From a virus, in IMG/VR virus record IMGVR_UViG_3300025108_000015, positions 1 to 64,000 of that record: 64,000 nucleotides of DNA; one strand, given 5' to 3'. The notes beneath the pieces were generated by a model that worked only from the letters and a program-made list of their open reading frames with translations, was not told where the DNA came from and made no database searches. The position numbers were made by a program, and so were the translations under genes. Shown here one piece after another: positions 24,412 to 32,933 of the stretch; position 1 is the stretch's first letter; the number at the start of each line of letters is the position of its first letter.

Positions 24412-25542
24412 ATGGCTAAGAAGAAGGCAAGTTCACGTGATGAACTATCTTCTATCCTCGCTACCAACCTAAACAAGAAGTTTAAGTCCGCCAATAAGGT
24501 GGCTTTCTTCTTGGATGGGGCGGAGACAACTCCTACCGACTTAGATGAGTGGGTATCGACTGGCTCCCCTATGTTGGATTTAGCAATCTCAAACCGACCA
24601 AATGGTGGATTACCAGTAGGTCGTATTACTGAGATTACAGGATTAGAAGGTAGTGGTAAATCACTATTGGCAGCTCATTCAATTGCAGACACTCAGAAGA
24701 AAGGTGGTCTTGGAGTCTATATAGATACCGAGAACGCAATGAATCAAGAGTTCTTAGAAGCAATTGGTGTTGATGTCAAAAAGATGTTATATGTTCCATT
24801 AGAAACAGTGGAAGACATCTTTGAAGCAATTGATTCAATTATTGAATCAGTACGTTCTTCTGATAAGAAGAAATTGGTTACAATCGTAGTTGACTCCGTA
24901 GCAGGTGCATCTACTAAAGTTGAGATATCAGCTGATTACGACCAAGCTGGTTACGCAACTCAAAAAGCCATCATTATCTCGAAGGCAATGAGAAAGGTAA
25001 CTAATCTTATTGGACGAGAACGAATTTCACTAATCTTCACCAATCAATTGAGAACACGTTTAGGTGTATCATTTGGTGACCCTTGGACAACGAGTGGTGG
25101 TAAGGCAATTGCTTTCCACTCATCGTGTAGATTGAGACTGAAACAAATGGGTCAGTTAAAATCCAAAGTAGGTGGTGTAGACCAAGTGGTTGGTATTAAG
25201 ACTCGTGCTCAAGTAGTTAAGAATAGAATGGGGCCACCGCTTCGTTCGGTAGATTACGATATTTACTTTGATAGGGGTATCGATAATTATGGTTCTTGGT
25301 TACAAATGATGAAGAGTTATAAACTGATTGACCAAAGTGGTGCTTGGTACACTTACGCGGATAAAGAGACTGGTGAGGAGATTAAGTTCCAAGCCAAGAA
25401 TTTCGAAGACCTCCTACAAGAGAGACCCGAACTAAAAGAGTCAATTTATTCTCAAATTTGTAATGCATATATTATGTCTTACAAAAAATCAAGTGAAGAG
25501 GCAAATATAGATAACGTAGAAGTAGAAGATTTCGATGCATAG
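24412..25542 (+). CDS. uvsX: UvsX/RecA-type recombinase
   Basis: This 376-aa recombinase has a Walker A motif GLEGSGKS at residues 77-84, a Walker B strand KLVTIVVDSVAG, and loop regions GDPWTTSGGKAIAFHSSCRLRL. It forms ATP-dependent filaments on ssDNA and drives strand exchange, which in T4 also starts late replication. It follows gp32 by 5 bp and overlaps the exonuclease start by 8 bp. Confidence 0.95.
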   Translation: MAKKKASSRDELSSILATNLNKKFKSANKVAFFLDGAETTPTDLDEWVSTGSPMLDLAISNRPNGGLPVGRITEITGLEGSGKSLLAAHSIADTQKKGGLGVYIDTENAMNQEFLEAIGVDVKKMLYVPLETVEDIFEAIDSIIESVRSSDKKKLVTIVVDSVAGASTKVEISADYDQAGYATQKAIIISKAMRKVTNLIGRERISLIFTNQLRTRLGVSFGDPWTTSGGKAIAFHSSCRLRLKQMGQLKSKVGGVDQVVGIKTRAQVVKNRMGPPLRSVDYDIYFDRGIDNYGSWLQMMKSYKLIDQSGAWYTYADKETGEEIKFQAKNFEDLLQERPELKESIYSQICNAYIMSYKKSSEEANIDNVEVEDFDA

Positions 25543-26584
25543 TAGATACGCAGAACTCCTCAATGAGGTGAGTAAAGAACATAGTGAAGTTAAAGACGAA
25601 AGTCTAAATGATAACGTTCTAATCATAGATGGATTAAATCAATTTATCAGAGTATTTGGGGCAGTACCTGCGTTGAATGATGATGGAGAACATTGTGGTG
25701 GTGTGACAGGATTCCTTCTGTCCACCGCTGCAACCATCCGAAGATTGAAACCTACACGTGTCGTTATCGTGTTTGATGGTAAAGGTGGGTCTAATCGTAG
25801 AAAGTCAATGTATAAAGGTTATAAGGAAGGTCGTACTGGTCTGACTAAAATCAATAGATTGGCTGGATACGAAGATTTGGAGGACCAACAAGTATCGATG
25901 AGAAATCAATTCACACGATTGATTGAGTATCTCCAAGTCTTACCTATCTCTCTTACCTATATTGATTATGTAGAAGCTGATGATATCATGGCATATCTCG
26001 CAAATCACTACTTTAAGAAAAATGTTACAATCATCTCATCAGACAAAGACTTTTTACAATTGGTAAATCACCGAATCAAGGTATACGCTCCAACTAAGAA
26101 GAAAATGTATGATGAAGAACTTGTAATGAAGGATTATGGTGTTAAACCACAAAATCTTGTATTTTATCGTATGATTGAGGGTGATAAATCTGATAACATT
26201 GAGGGTGTCCGTGGTGTTGGTCCTAAAACCATTCTTAATAAGATGACATTCCTAAATGATGAGGTTCTTGAAATGGACACATTCATATCTAAAATCAAAA
26301 CTGAGTGTGATGATAAACTATCACAAAAGTTGATTGAGAATGTAACAACTCTCGAAATGAATTACAATCTAATGCAACTTAAAGATCCTGAAATCTCATC
26401 TTCAATCAAATCTAAGGTTAGGGAGATTATGGATGAACAAGAGGCAACTTTGGATGTGCCAGAATTTAAGAAGATGTTTATGTATGACAAATTATATACT
26501 GCATTTTCAAACGTAGATTCATGGTTACGTAATTCATTTACTTTATTAGATGGTTATTTAAAAAACCATGTTAATGAATCCTGA
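25535..26584 (+). CDS. rnh: 5'-3' exonuclease / RNase H (FEN family)
   Basis: This 349-aa protein has the FEN metal-site motifs: LIIDGLN with D32, VIVFDGKGGSNRRK, YVEADDIMAYLA, ISSDKDFLQLV, and the helix-hairpin-helix region EGDKSDNIEGVRGVGPKTI. T4 RNase H (305 aa) removes RNA primers from Okazaki fragments. The start codon overlaps the end of uvsX, indicating translational coupling. Confidence 0.92.
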   Translation: MHSRYAELLNEVSKEHSEVKDESLNDNVLIIDGLNQFIRVFGAVPALNDDGEHCGGVTGFLLSTAATIRRLKPTRVVIVFDGKGGSNRRKSMYKGYKEGRTGLTKINRLAGYEDLEDQQVSMRNQFTRLIEYLQVLPISLTYIDYVEADDIMAYLANHYFKKNVTIISSDKDFLQLVNHRIKVYAPTKKKMYDEELVMKDYGVKPQNLVFYRMIEGDKSDNIEGVRGVGPKTILNKMTFLNDEVLEMDTFISKIKTECDDKLSQKLIENVTTLEMNYNLMQLKDPEISSSIKSKVREIMDEQEATLDVPEFKKMFMYDKLYTAFSNVDSWLRNSFTLLDGYLKNHVNES

Positions 26585-27116
26585 TTTAAGAACTGAAGTA
26601 TGGGAAGGTACTATTGAGTATCATAACCTTAAAGAAGTTGGTTGGTATGGTATAGGTGGTCCCGAACACCCTCTATTTAAAACATTAATAGATAGGAGTT
26701 TATCGGAATCAAAATATATATCAGAATATCAGCTATATGTAGTTGGTGGTTTATTAGAAGAGTGGGTATCTTGGGATATTGACCTTGCTATTATAGGAGA
26801 ATATGATCCTGTTAAAATTAAGGAAATTGCCGAAACAGTTATGAAAATTTCATTTGAACTTAGAGTTTTTGTTGATTTTCATTTTCAAAGAAAATTATGG
26901 CCTGTACATTTGTATTCAAAATATGGGGGTTATGAAGAGTATCATGATTGTTATAGACTTAGTAATAATTTTAAAAACAATGGTAATCCACAGGATTTAA
27001 GTAATCTTGTAGAAGTAGATGGGCTGTATATGCATACCATACACTATCCATTTCAAAAACATATTACGAGGCGTGAAGAGGGTTACATACATAAAGCCCC
27101 TCTTTTACTAAATTAA
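26568..27116 (+). CDS. Putative small nucleotidyltransferase
   Basis: This 182-aa protein carries VVGGLLEEWVSWDIDLAIIGEYDP, which fits the Pol beta-like nucleotidyltransferase signature hG[GS]-x(n)-DhDh. A third acidic residue sits in LRVFVDFHF. Such minimal domains transfer nucleotides to nucleic acids or proteins, and are also found in toxin-antitoxin and modification systems. It overlaps the exonuclease gene by 17 bp; a second ATG at 26574 is possible. The substrate is unknown. Promoter P5 follows. Confidence 0.55.
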   Translation: MLMNPDLRTEVWEGTIEYHNLKEVGWYGIGGPEHPLFKTLIDRSLSESKYISEYQLYVVGGLLEEWVSWDIDLAIIGEYDPVKIKEIAETVMKISFELRVFVDFHFQRKLWPVHLYSKYGGYEEYHDCYRLSNNFKNNGNPQDLSNLVEVDGLYMHTIHYPFQKHITRREEGYIHKAPLLLN

Positions 27117-27117
27117 G

Positions 27118-27149
27118 TTTGGATAGTTCAAATTAAAGTCGTATATTAG
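27118..27149 (+). promoter_or_regulatory. Early-type promoter P5, TTTGG-N19-TATATTAG
   Basis: Boxes at 27118-27122 and 27142-27149, with an imperfect dyad TTTGGA-TAG-TTCAAA. The helicase ATG at 27157 is 7 bases past the -7 box, predicting a leaderless or near-leaderless mRNA. Confidence 0.8.
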
Positions 27150-27156
27150 TAACTAT

Positions 27157-28515
27157 ATGGAGAAGTTAGGAAGTAAATTTAGTACATCATTTCAAAATAA
27201 GGTAATATCTGCCATAATATCCGATAGGCCGTTTACACGTCAAATCTACGATATACTAAAGCCGGAATACTTTGACTCTGAAGCATCTGAATGGTTGGTA
27301 ACCAACATCATGAAGCACTTTGATGAGTATGAGACCATGCCAACATTAGATGTCTTAAAAGTTAAAGTCAATTCCATTGAACGAGATGTTCTAAAAACAT
27401 CAGTAGTAGACACCTTAAAGTATGCATGGAATCACTTAGATAGTGATGACCTTTCGTATGTTAAAGACCAAGTTTTAGACTTTTGTAAGAACCAATCCAT
27501 TAAGAATGCAATATTAGATTCGGTAACACTATTAGAGGATGGAAGATACGAGACCATAAAGAAGAACATTGATACTGCTATGAAAGCCGGTCAGGATTCG
27601 GATATTGGACACGACTATAAAATAATGATTACGGATAGATACGAAGATACAGTCCGTAATGTAGTTTCGACTGGATGGGATGTCGTTGACGAAATAACTC
27701 AAGGTGGGTTTGGTAAAGGTGAGTTAATTTTATTCGCAGCTCCTCCTGGAATTGGTAAGTCTTGGGCATTAGTTAATATTGGTGTCAATGCTATGAAAGC
27801 CGGTAAAACAGTAGCTCATTATACGTTGGAATTAAATGAAGGATATACGGGCCAGAGATATGATGCTGTTTTGAGTGGTGTAGCAGTTGCTAACCTAAAG
27901 TATAATATGGAGGATGTCCAAAAGGCAGTTGAAAATGTAAAAGGTGACTTGGTAATCAAACACTATCCAACTAAAACAGCTGGTGTAACTTCGTTAAAAG
28001 CACATATGGATAAGATGACTTTACAAGGTAAGAAGCCGGATTTGGTTATCGTGGATTACGCTGACCTTTTAAGAGGGCCACAAAAAGAAAAAAGACACGA
28101 GGAGTTGGAAGAAATTATTGAAGACCTACGAGGTTTGGCAGGTGAGTATGAAGTTCCAGTCTTTACAGCATCTCAGATTAATAGAAGTGGTGCAGAAGAT
28201 GACATCATTACAGGTACTAAGATTGCTGGGTCATTCTCCAAGATGATGACTGCTGATTTTGTGGTATCATTATCTCGTAAGATTGAAGATAAACTCGCTG
28301 GAACTGGTAGATGGCACGTAATTAAGAATAGATTTGGACCTGATGGTATGACATTCCCATCCAAAGCAAACTTCTCAACTGGCCAAATTCACATATATAA
28401 TGAGGATTCTATAAATGGTAGACAAACTCAAAAAGATATGAAACAAGGGGAGAGTTTAGTAAGAAAAGAATTGGCACAAAAATATAAAGAAATGAGTGGT
28501 GATATAGGTTTTTAG
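27157..28515 (+). CDS. 41: Replicative DNA helicase gp41 (DnaB family)
   Basis: This 452-aa protein has an N-terminal helical domain followed by a RecA-type core starting at GKGELILFAAPPGIGKSWALVN (Walker A lysine K201). Further motifs are HYTLELNEGYTGQRYDA, DLVIVDYADLL (Walker B) and VPVFTASQINRSG. It unwinds the fork 5'-3' on the lagging strand. Length agrees with T4 gp41 (475 aa). No loader (gp59) or primase (gp61) was seen nearby. Confidence 0.94.
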   Translation: MEKLGSKFSTSFQNKVISAIISDRPFTRQIYDILKPEYFDSEASEWLVTNIMKHFDEYETMPTLDVLKVKVNSIERDVLKTSVVDTLKYAWNHLDSDDLSYVKDQVLDFCKNQSIKNAILDSVTLLEDGRYETIKKNIDTAMKAGQDSDIGHDYKIMITDRYEDTVRNVVSTGWDVVDEITQGGFGKGELILFAAPPGIGKSWALVNIGVNAMKAGKTVAHYTLELNEGYTGQRYDAVLSGVAVANLKYNMEDVQKAVENVKGDLVIKHYPTKTAGVTSLKAHMDKMTLQGKKPDLVIVDYADLLRGPQKEKRHEELEEIIEDLRGLAGEYEVPVFTASQINRSGAEDDIITGTKIAGSFSKMMTADFVVSLSRKIEDKLAGTGRWHVIKNRFGPDGMTFPSKANFSTGQIHIYNEDSINGRQTQKDMKQGESLVRKELAQKYKEMSGDIGF

Positions 28516-28573
28516 AGACTATATATTACCACCCCAATTAACATAATGTCTAACAATTTAACAAGGAATCCCT

Positions 28574-29566
28574 ATGGGTCTATTTGATAATCGAGTACCA
28601 TTCAAACCATTTGAATATCCAGAATATTACACCGAAGGTTGGTTGAAACAAGCACAAGCTTTTTGGTTACATACCGAAATACCAATGCAAGGTGATATTA
28701 AGGATTGGAATGAAAATCTAACCGCCGAAGAAAAGAACTTAGTGGGTAATATCCTACTTGGATTTGCACAAACGGAATGTGCTGTATCTGATTATTGGAC
28801 TACTATGGTCACTAATTGGTTTCCAAAGCATGAGATTAAGCAAATGGCTATGATGTTTGGTTCACAAGAGACCATTCATGCAACTGCATATTCATATTTG
28901 AATGAGTCACTTGGATTGGAAGACTTTGAGGCATTCTTACACGAACCTGCTACTGCTGAACGTTTTGAGAACTTAGCTGAAGTTACAAACAATTACACTT
29001 ACGAAGATTTGAAGAATAATTCAGAAGCTCGTAAAGAGGTAGCAAGGTCACTCGCTATATTCTCAGCATTTACCGAAGGGGTTGCACTTTACTCATCATT
29101 TGCAGTATTGTACTCATTCCAAATGAGAAACAAGTTGAAGGGTATTGGTCAACAAATGAAGTGGTCAGTACGTGATGAGTCACTACACTCAAGAATGGGG
29201 TGTCAGTTATTCAAACATATGTGTAATGAATATCCTGAACTATTAGATGATTGTAAGGATTCAATCGAAGAGGCTGCAAAGTTGATTCAAGTATTGGAAC
29301 ACAAATACATTGATAAGATGTTTGAAATGGGTGATTTGGAGAATCTTAAAAAAGAAGACCTAAAGAACTTTATCAATCAAAGACTAAATGAAAAATTAAA
29401 TGAGTTGGGTTACGAATCAACGTTTACATACGATGAAGACTCAGCAGCACAATTAGAATGGTTCTATCACTTAACTGGTGGACATACACATACGGACTTC
29501 TTCGCTTTGAGACCTACTGATTATAGTAAGGCAAATGAAGGTGAAGATTGGGACGATATATTTTAA
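28574..29566 (+). CDS. nrdB: Ribonucleotide reductase small subunit NrdB
   Basis: This 330-aa protein has metal-ligand motifs: QTECAVSDYW, QETIHATAYSYL (E-x-x-H) and RDESLHSRMG. A tyrosine follows the first ExxH where class Ia enzymes carry the radical. The C-terminal tail GEDWDDIF is acidic and aromatic, as needed to dock on NrdA. It generates the radical for dNTP synthesis. The ribosome-binding site is AACAAGG. nrdA follows 6 bp later. Confidence 0.95.
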   Translation: MGLFDNRVPFKPFEYPEYYTEGWLKQAQAFWLHTEIPMQGDIKDWNENLTAEEKNLVGNILLGFAQTECAVSDYWTTMVTNWFPKHEIKQMAMMFGSQETIHATAYSYLNESLGLEDFEAFLHEPATAERFENLAEVTNNYTYEDLKNNSEARKEVARSLAIFSAFTEGVALYSSFAVLYSFQMRNKLKGIGQQMKWSVRDESLHSRMGCQLFKHMCNEYPELLDDCKDSIEEAAKLIQVLEHKYIDKMFEMGDLENLKKEDLKNFINQRLNEKLNELGYESTFTYDEDSAAQLEWFYHLTGGHTHTDFFALRPTDYSKANEGEDWDDIF

Positions 29567-29572
29567 TAAGTT

Positions 29573-31357
29573 ATGAAGAATTACGGAGAAGAATTAGGTT
29601 GGGAGCTTGGAGTAGACTTCCCAACATGGGCAAATACTGAAATATATGTTAAGACTATATCCAAAGGGTATCTACTATCAGGTGAAAAGCCAAAAGATGC
29701 TTATTGGAGAGTTGCTACGGCAGTAGCACGTAGACTTGACAAACCACAAATGGCGTCAAAGTTTTTTGATTACATATGGAAGGGTTGGTTAAATCTAGCA
29801 TCACCTGTATTATCGAACACCGGAACTGATAGAGGATTACCAATCAGTTGTTTTGGTATTGATGTAGGTGACTCTATCCAAGAGATTGGGTCAAAGAACC
29901 TTGAATTGATGTTACTTGCTAAACATGGTGGTGGTGTAGGTGTTGGTATCAATATGATTAGACCAGCAGGTGCTAAAATCACTCAAAACGGAACATCTGA
30001 TGGTGTAGTACCATTCGCTAAGATTTACGACTCTACAATCCTTGCAACAAACCAAGGAGCTGTACGTAGAGGTGCTGCATCGGTGAATCTAAACATTGAA
30101 CATGATGACTTTGATGAGTGGATTGAAATTCGTGAACCAAAGGGTGATGTAAATCGTCAATGTTTGAACTTAAATCAATGTGTAATCGTTGGTGATAAGT
30201 TTATGAGAAAGTTAGAAGATGGTAATCCCGAAGCACGTAGTAAATGGGGTAAGGTACTTCAGAAACGTAAGGCAACTGGTCAACCATATGTAATGTATAA
30301 GGGTAATGTTAACAAACAAAATCCTGAGATGTACAAGAACAATGGTTTGAAGGTTCATATGACTAACATATGTTCTGAAATTACATTACATACCGATGAG
30401 TCACACTCCTTTGTATGTTGTTTATCATCATTGAACTTATCTAAGTACGATGAGTGGAAACACACCGATTTAATCTATACAGCAACATGGTTCTTGGATG
30501 GTGTACTCGAAGAGTTCATTCAGAGAGCTAAGAATATGAGGGGTTTTGAGAACTCAGTACGTTCAGCTGAAAAGGGACGTGCTTTAGGACTTGGTGTTCT
30601 TGGATGGCACACATACTTACAACAAAAGGGTATGTCATTCGAAGGACTACCTGCTCAATTTGAAACTCGTAAGATATTCTCTCAAATCAAAATTGAGTCT
30701 GAGAGAGCATCGAGAGATTTGGCTAATGAGTATGGGGAACCATTATGGTGTGTTGGTAGTGGGTTGAGAAATACTCACTTGAGAGCTATCGCTCCAACGG
30801 TATCTAACTCTAAGTTAAGTGGGAACGTTTCTGCCGGTATCGAACCATGGGCTGCAAACGTATTTACCGAACAAACCGCAAAGGGTACATTTATTCGTAA
30901 GAATCAAGAGTTGGAGAGAGCACTACGTAAAGTTGGTATCAACAACAAAGATACGTGGAGTAAAATACTCGAAGATGGTGGTTCAGTTCAAGACTTGAAT
31001 GAGTTAGACAATTGGGGATACGTCAATGGTAAACTTACACATAAAGATAGTATCGACCAAATTGATATCGACAATAAGCAAGTTGATTGGATGAAAGATG
31101 TATTTAAAACATTCAAAGAAATCAATCAGTTAGAATTAGTAAAACAAGCAGGTATCAGACAACAATATGTCGACCAAGCAGTTTCCTTAAATCTTGCATT
31201 TCCATCTCAAGCAAGTCCTAAGTGGATTAACCAAGTCCATATGGAAGCTTGGAAGGAAGGAATCAAAACCCTTTATTATATGAGAACGGAATCCGTACTT
31301 CGTGGTGATATTGCTACGAGAGCTACTGACCCCGATTGTGTCTCATGTGATGGGTAA
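29573..31357 (+). CDS. nrdA: Ribonucleotide reductase large subunit NrdA
   Basis: This 594-aa protein has the catalytic features of class I NrdA: LPISCFGI, LAKHGGGVGVGINMIRPAGA, MTNICSEITLHTDESHSFVCCLSSLNL (active-site cysteines and glutamate), and a C-terminal redox pair in DCVSCDG. The N-terminal ATP-cone regulatory domain of longer enzymes is absent, so overall activity control may be missing. A thioredoxin gene lies 116 bp downstream, fitting reduction of the C-terminal cysteines. Confidence 0.95.
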   Translation: MKNYGEELGWELGVDFPTWANTEIYVKTISKGYLLSGEKPKDAYWRVATAVARRLDKPQMASKFFDYIWKGWLNLASPVLSNTGTDRGLPISCFGIDVGDSIQEIGSKNLELMLLAKHGGGVGVGINMIRPAGAKITQNGTSDGVVPFAKIYDSTILATNQGAVRRGAASVNLNIEHDDFDEWIEIREPKGDVNRQCLNLNQCVIVGDKFMRKLEDGNPEARSKWGKVLQKRKATGQPYVMYKGNVNKQNPEMYKNNGLKVHMTNICSEITLHTDESHSFVCCLSSLNLSKYDEWKHTDLIYTATWFLDGVLEEFIQRAKNMRGFENSVRSAEKGRALGLGVLGWHTYLQQKGMSFEGLPAQFETRKIFSQIKIESERASRDLANEYGEPLWCVGSGLRNTHLRAIAPTVSNSKLSGNVSAGIEPWAANVFTEQTAKGTFIRKNQELERALRKVGINNKDTWSKILEDGGSVQDLNELDNWGYVNGKLTHKDSIDQIDIDNKQVDWMKDVFKTFKEINQLELVKQAGIRQQYVDQAVSLNLAFPSQASPKWINQVHMEAWKEGIKTLYYMRTESVLRGDIATRATDPDCVSCDG

Positions 31358-31360
31358 CTG

Positions 31361-31439
31361 AAGTGTGGTTTGAAGACCACATCTTAGGACCGAGATAGTT
31401 CTCGGAAACCGGTGGGGGGAGTTCGCTACCCCCCTCACC
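31361..31439 (+). other. Three consecutive hairpins between nrdA and thioredoxin
   Basis: Stem 1 (31361-31385) pairs AAG-TGTGGT with ACCACA-T-CTT, with one bulge. Stem 2 (31390-31405) is CCGAGA-TAGT-TCTCGG. Stem 3 (31411-31439) pairs GGTG-GGGGG with CCCCC-T-CACC, with one bulge. No T run follows, so it is not a simple terminator. The GC content is far above its surroundings. It may be a structured RNA, an mRNA stabiliser or a processing site. Confidence 0.7.
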
Positions 31440-31473
31440 ATCAAAAGTGAATATAAATTAAATAAAACTTAAT

Positions 31474-31710
31474 ATGAAACAATATCTTTATTTCTCAGCA
31501 CCTTGGTGTGGTCCGTGTAGAATGTTAGGACCAATTATGTCAGAGGTTAGTAACACAATTCCAGTACAAAAAGTAAACATTGATGAAGATTCAGCTACTG
31601 CTCAACAATACAACGTTCGTAGTATTCCAACAGTTGTTCTATTGGAGAATGGTCAAGAAGTCAAACGAATGATTGGTGTAAAACAAAAAGCAGAATATTT
31701 AAGCGTATGA
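31474..31710 (+). CDS. Thioredoxin
   Basis: This 78-aa protein has the active site WCGPCRMLGP and the conserved cis-proline region RSIPTVVLLENGQEVKRMIGV. It is slightly shorter than cellular thioredoxin (about 105 aa), lacking N-terminal elements. It probably reduces the phage NrdA. It overlaps the next gene by 4 bp (ATGA). Confidence 0.93.
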   Translation: MKQYLYFSAPWCGPCRMLGPIMSEVSNTIPVQKVNIDEDSATAQQYNVRSIPTVVLLENGQEVKRMIGVKQKAEYLSV

Positions 31711-32285
31711 TAATCGTTGATGACTTTATCAAAGACGAGTCCCTTTTAAAGGAACTCCAAGAAGACACTCAGTTTTTTGAGAATAATGGTCAATATATGT
31801 GGTGGGGTGGTCCTTGGAATTCCAAGGCATCAACTCTTAAACAAAGGTTGATAGAAGAACTTTGGATTAAAAACTCACCATGGGATTTCCCAAGATATAA
31901 TTCAATCCAATTGGAAGGTTTTGAGTATTGGACAGGTCAATACTCGGCTGACGATGATAAACTGCATGAACTAAATATGCATTTTGACAAAGACGAGAAT
32001 CTATGGAATACTGAAGGTAAATTAGTAACACCAATTATTGGTACAGTTTACTATCCAGTCCCAATGGATATTGAAGGTGGGTATTTGGAAATATTTAGTG
32101 GTGGTGACGATAACGAACCGGAACGTATTAAAGCCAAACATAATAGGTTAGTCATATTTCCAGCCGGCCAATACAAACATAGGGTTACTGAAGTTACAAA
32201 GGGTAATCGTAGCGCAATCGCAATAAACCTATGGGCATCTGCGCCAAGTGGTGTAGAAAATGGTGAAATAATTTTGGAAAAATAA
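31707..32285 (+). CDS. 2OG-Fe(II) dioxygenase (third in window)
   Basis: This 192-aa protein has H92-F-D94 and distal H158 (GQYKHRVTEV) as metal ligands, with R168 (KGNRSAIAINLW) for 2-oxoglutarate. A beta strand GTVYYPVPMDIEGGYLEIF lies between them, as in phage 2OG oxygenases. It is coupled to thioredoxin in the nucleotide-metabolism region, away from the fibre genes, so its substrate may differ from the two at 1058 and 1665. The target is unknown. Confidence 0.82.
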   Translation: MIIVDDFIKDESLLKELQEDTQFFENNGQYMWWGGPWNSKASTLKQRLIEELWIKNSPWDFPRYNSIQLEGFEYWTGQYSADDDKLHELNMHFDKDENLWNTEGKLVTPIIGTVYYPVPMDIEGGYLEIFSGGDDNEPERIKAKHNRLVIFPAGQYKHRVTEVTKGNRSAIAINLWASAPSGVENGEIILEK

Positions 32286-32304
32286 AATAATTTTTGTATA
32301 TTAG
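32273..32304 (+). promoter_or_regulatory. Early-type promoter P6, TTTGG-N19-TATATTAG
   Basis: Boxes at 32273-32277 (within the end of the dioxygenase gene) and 32297-32304. The MazG-like ATG at 32309 is 4 bases after the -7 box, predicting leaderless transcription. Confidence 0.78.
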
Positions 32305-32308
32305 TAAT

Positions 32309-32728
32309 ATGAAAAAGCAGTTACAACAACTTTGGGACTTCCAAAGTATATATGACCAAACACGGAATACAACACCTACATTAATTGAGCCAGATGATTA
32401 CTATTTAAGGTATCGTTTGGGTAAAGAAGAGTTGGTGGAGTATTTAGAGGCTTGTAATAACGATGACATTGTGGAAGTTACAGATGCACTTGCTGACCAA
32501 CTATATATCTTATTAGGTACTATGGTTGCTCATGGTATGGGTGATATCATCGAGGATGTCTTTGATGAGGTCCATCGTTCTAATATGTCAAAGTTAGGTG
32601 AGGATGGTAAACCTATTTATCGTGAGGATGGTAAAGTATTAAAAGGGCCTAATTTTTCAAAACCAAATCTATCTCAATTCTTAGCCGATACTACTCAAAT
32701 TGAACTTCCTTTTAATGAGAAAGTTTAA
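32309..32728 (+). CDS. MazG-like NTP pyrophosphohydrolase
   Basis: This 139-aa protein has the all-alpha NTP-PPase/PRA-PH pattern: GKEELVEYLEACNNDDIVEVTDALADQLYILLGTM, then VFDEVHRSNMSKLGEDGKPIYREDGKVLKGPNF. Acidic pairs bind Mg2+. These enzymes hydrolyse NTPs or dNTPs to monophosphates, cleaning nucleotide pools or lowering (p)ppGpp. I chose the ATG at 32309 over a TTG at 32294, which lies inside the promoter. Confidence 0.88.
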   Translation: MKKQLQQLWDFQSIYDQTRNTTPTLIEPDDYYLRYRLGKEELVEYLEACNNDDIVEVTDALADQLYILLGTMVAHGMGDIIEDVFDEVHRSNMSKLGEDGKPIYREDGKVLKGPNFSKPNLSQFLADTTQIELPFNEKV

Positions 32729-32729
32729 G

Positions 32730-32933
32730 ATGGCACTACGAGGTGAATCACATCCACAACATAAACTTACGGAGGACCAAGTAAAGTCTATTCGCCAGTT
32801 GTGGGCTGTTGGTCATAGAAATACAAGAGTTTTAGCACGAAACAATGGTGTATCACCCGCTAACATTCGTAGAATAGTAAGGGGAGAAACTTGGACACAT
32901 ATTCTTTTTGGAGAATTTAATGATTATCAATGA
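32730..32933 (+). CDS. Small helix-turn-helix protein
   Basis: This is 67 aa from ATG 32730 (upstream in-frame starts would overlap the MazG-like gene). It contains HKLTEDQVKSIRQLWAVG, then RVLARNNGVSPANIRRIVRGETWTHI. This is the HTH type often fused to HNH homing endonucleases and recombinases; here it stands alone. It overlaps the Mom-like gene by 4 bp (ATGA), so it may regulate or help target the modification genes. Confidence 0.75.
   Translation: MALRGESHPQHKLTEDQVKSIRQLWAVGHRNTRVLARNNGVSPANIRRIVRGETWTHILFGEFNDYQ

Noticed and set aside
28516-28573. Promoter before nrdB (TATATATTA at about 28523)
   Set aside because: No TTTGG box at the 19-base spacing is present, and nrdB may be transcribed from P5.
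31351-31443. tRNA or tmRNA, because of three hairpins, a GTTCG-like loop and a CACCA end
   Set aside because: No acceptor stem pairs the two ends, and loop sizes do not fit a cloverleaf.
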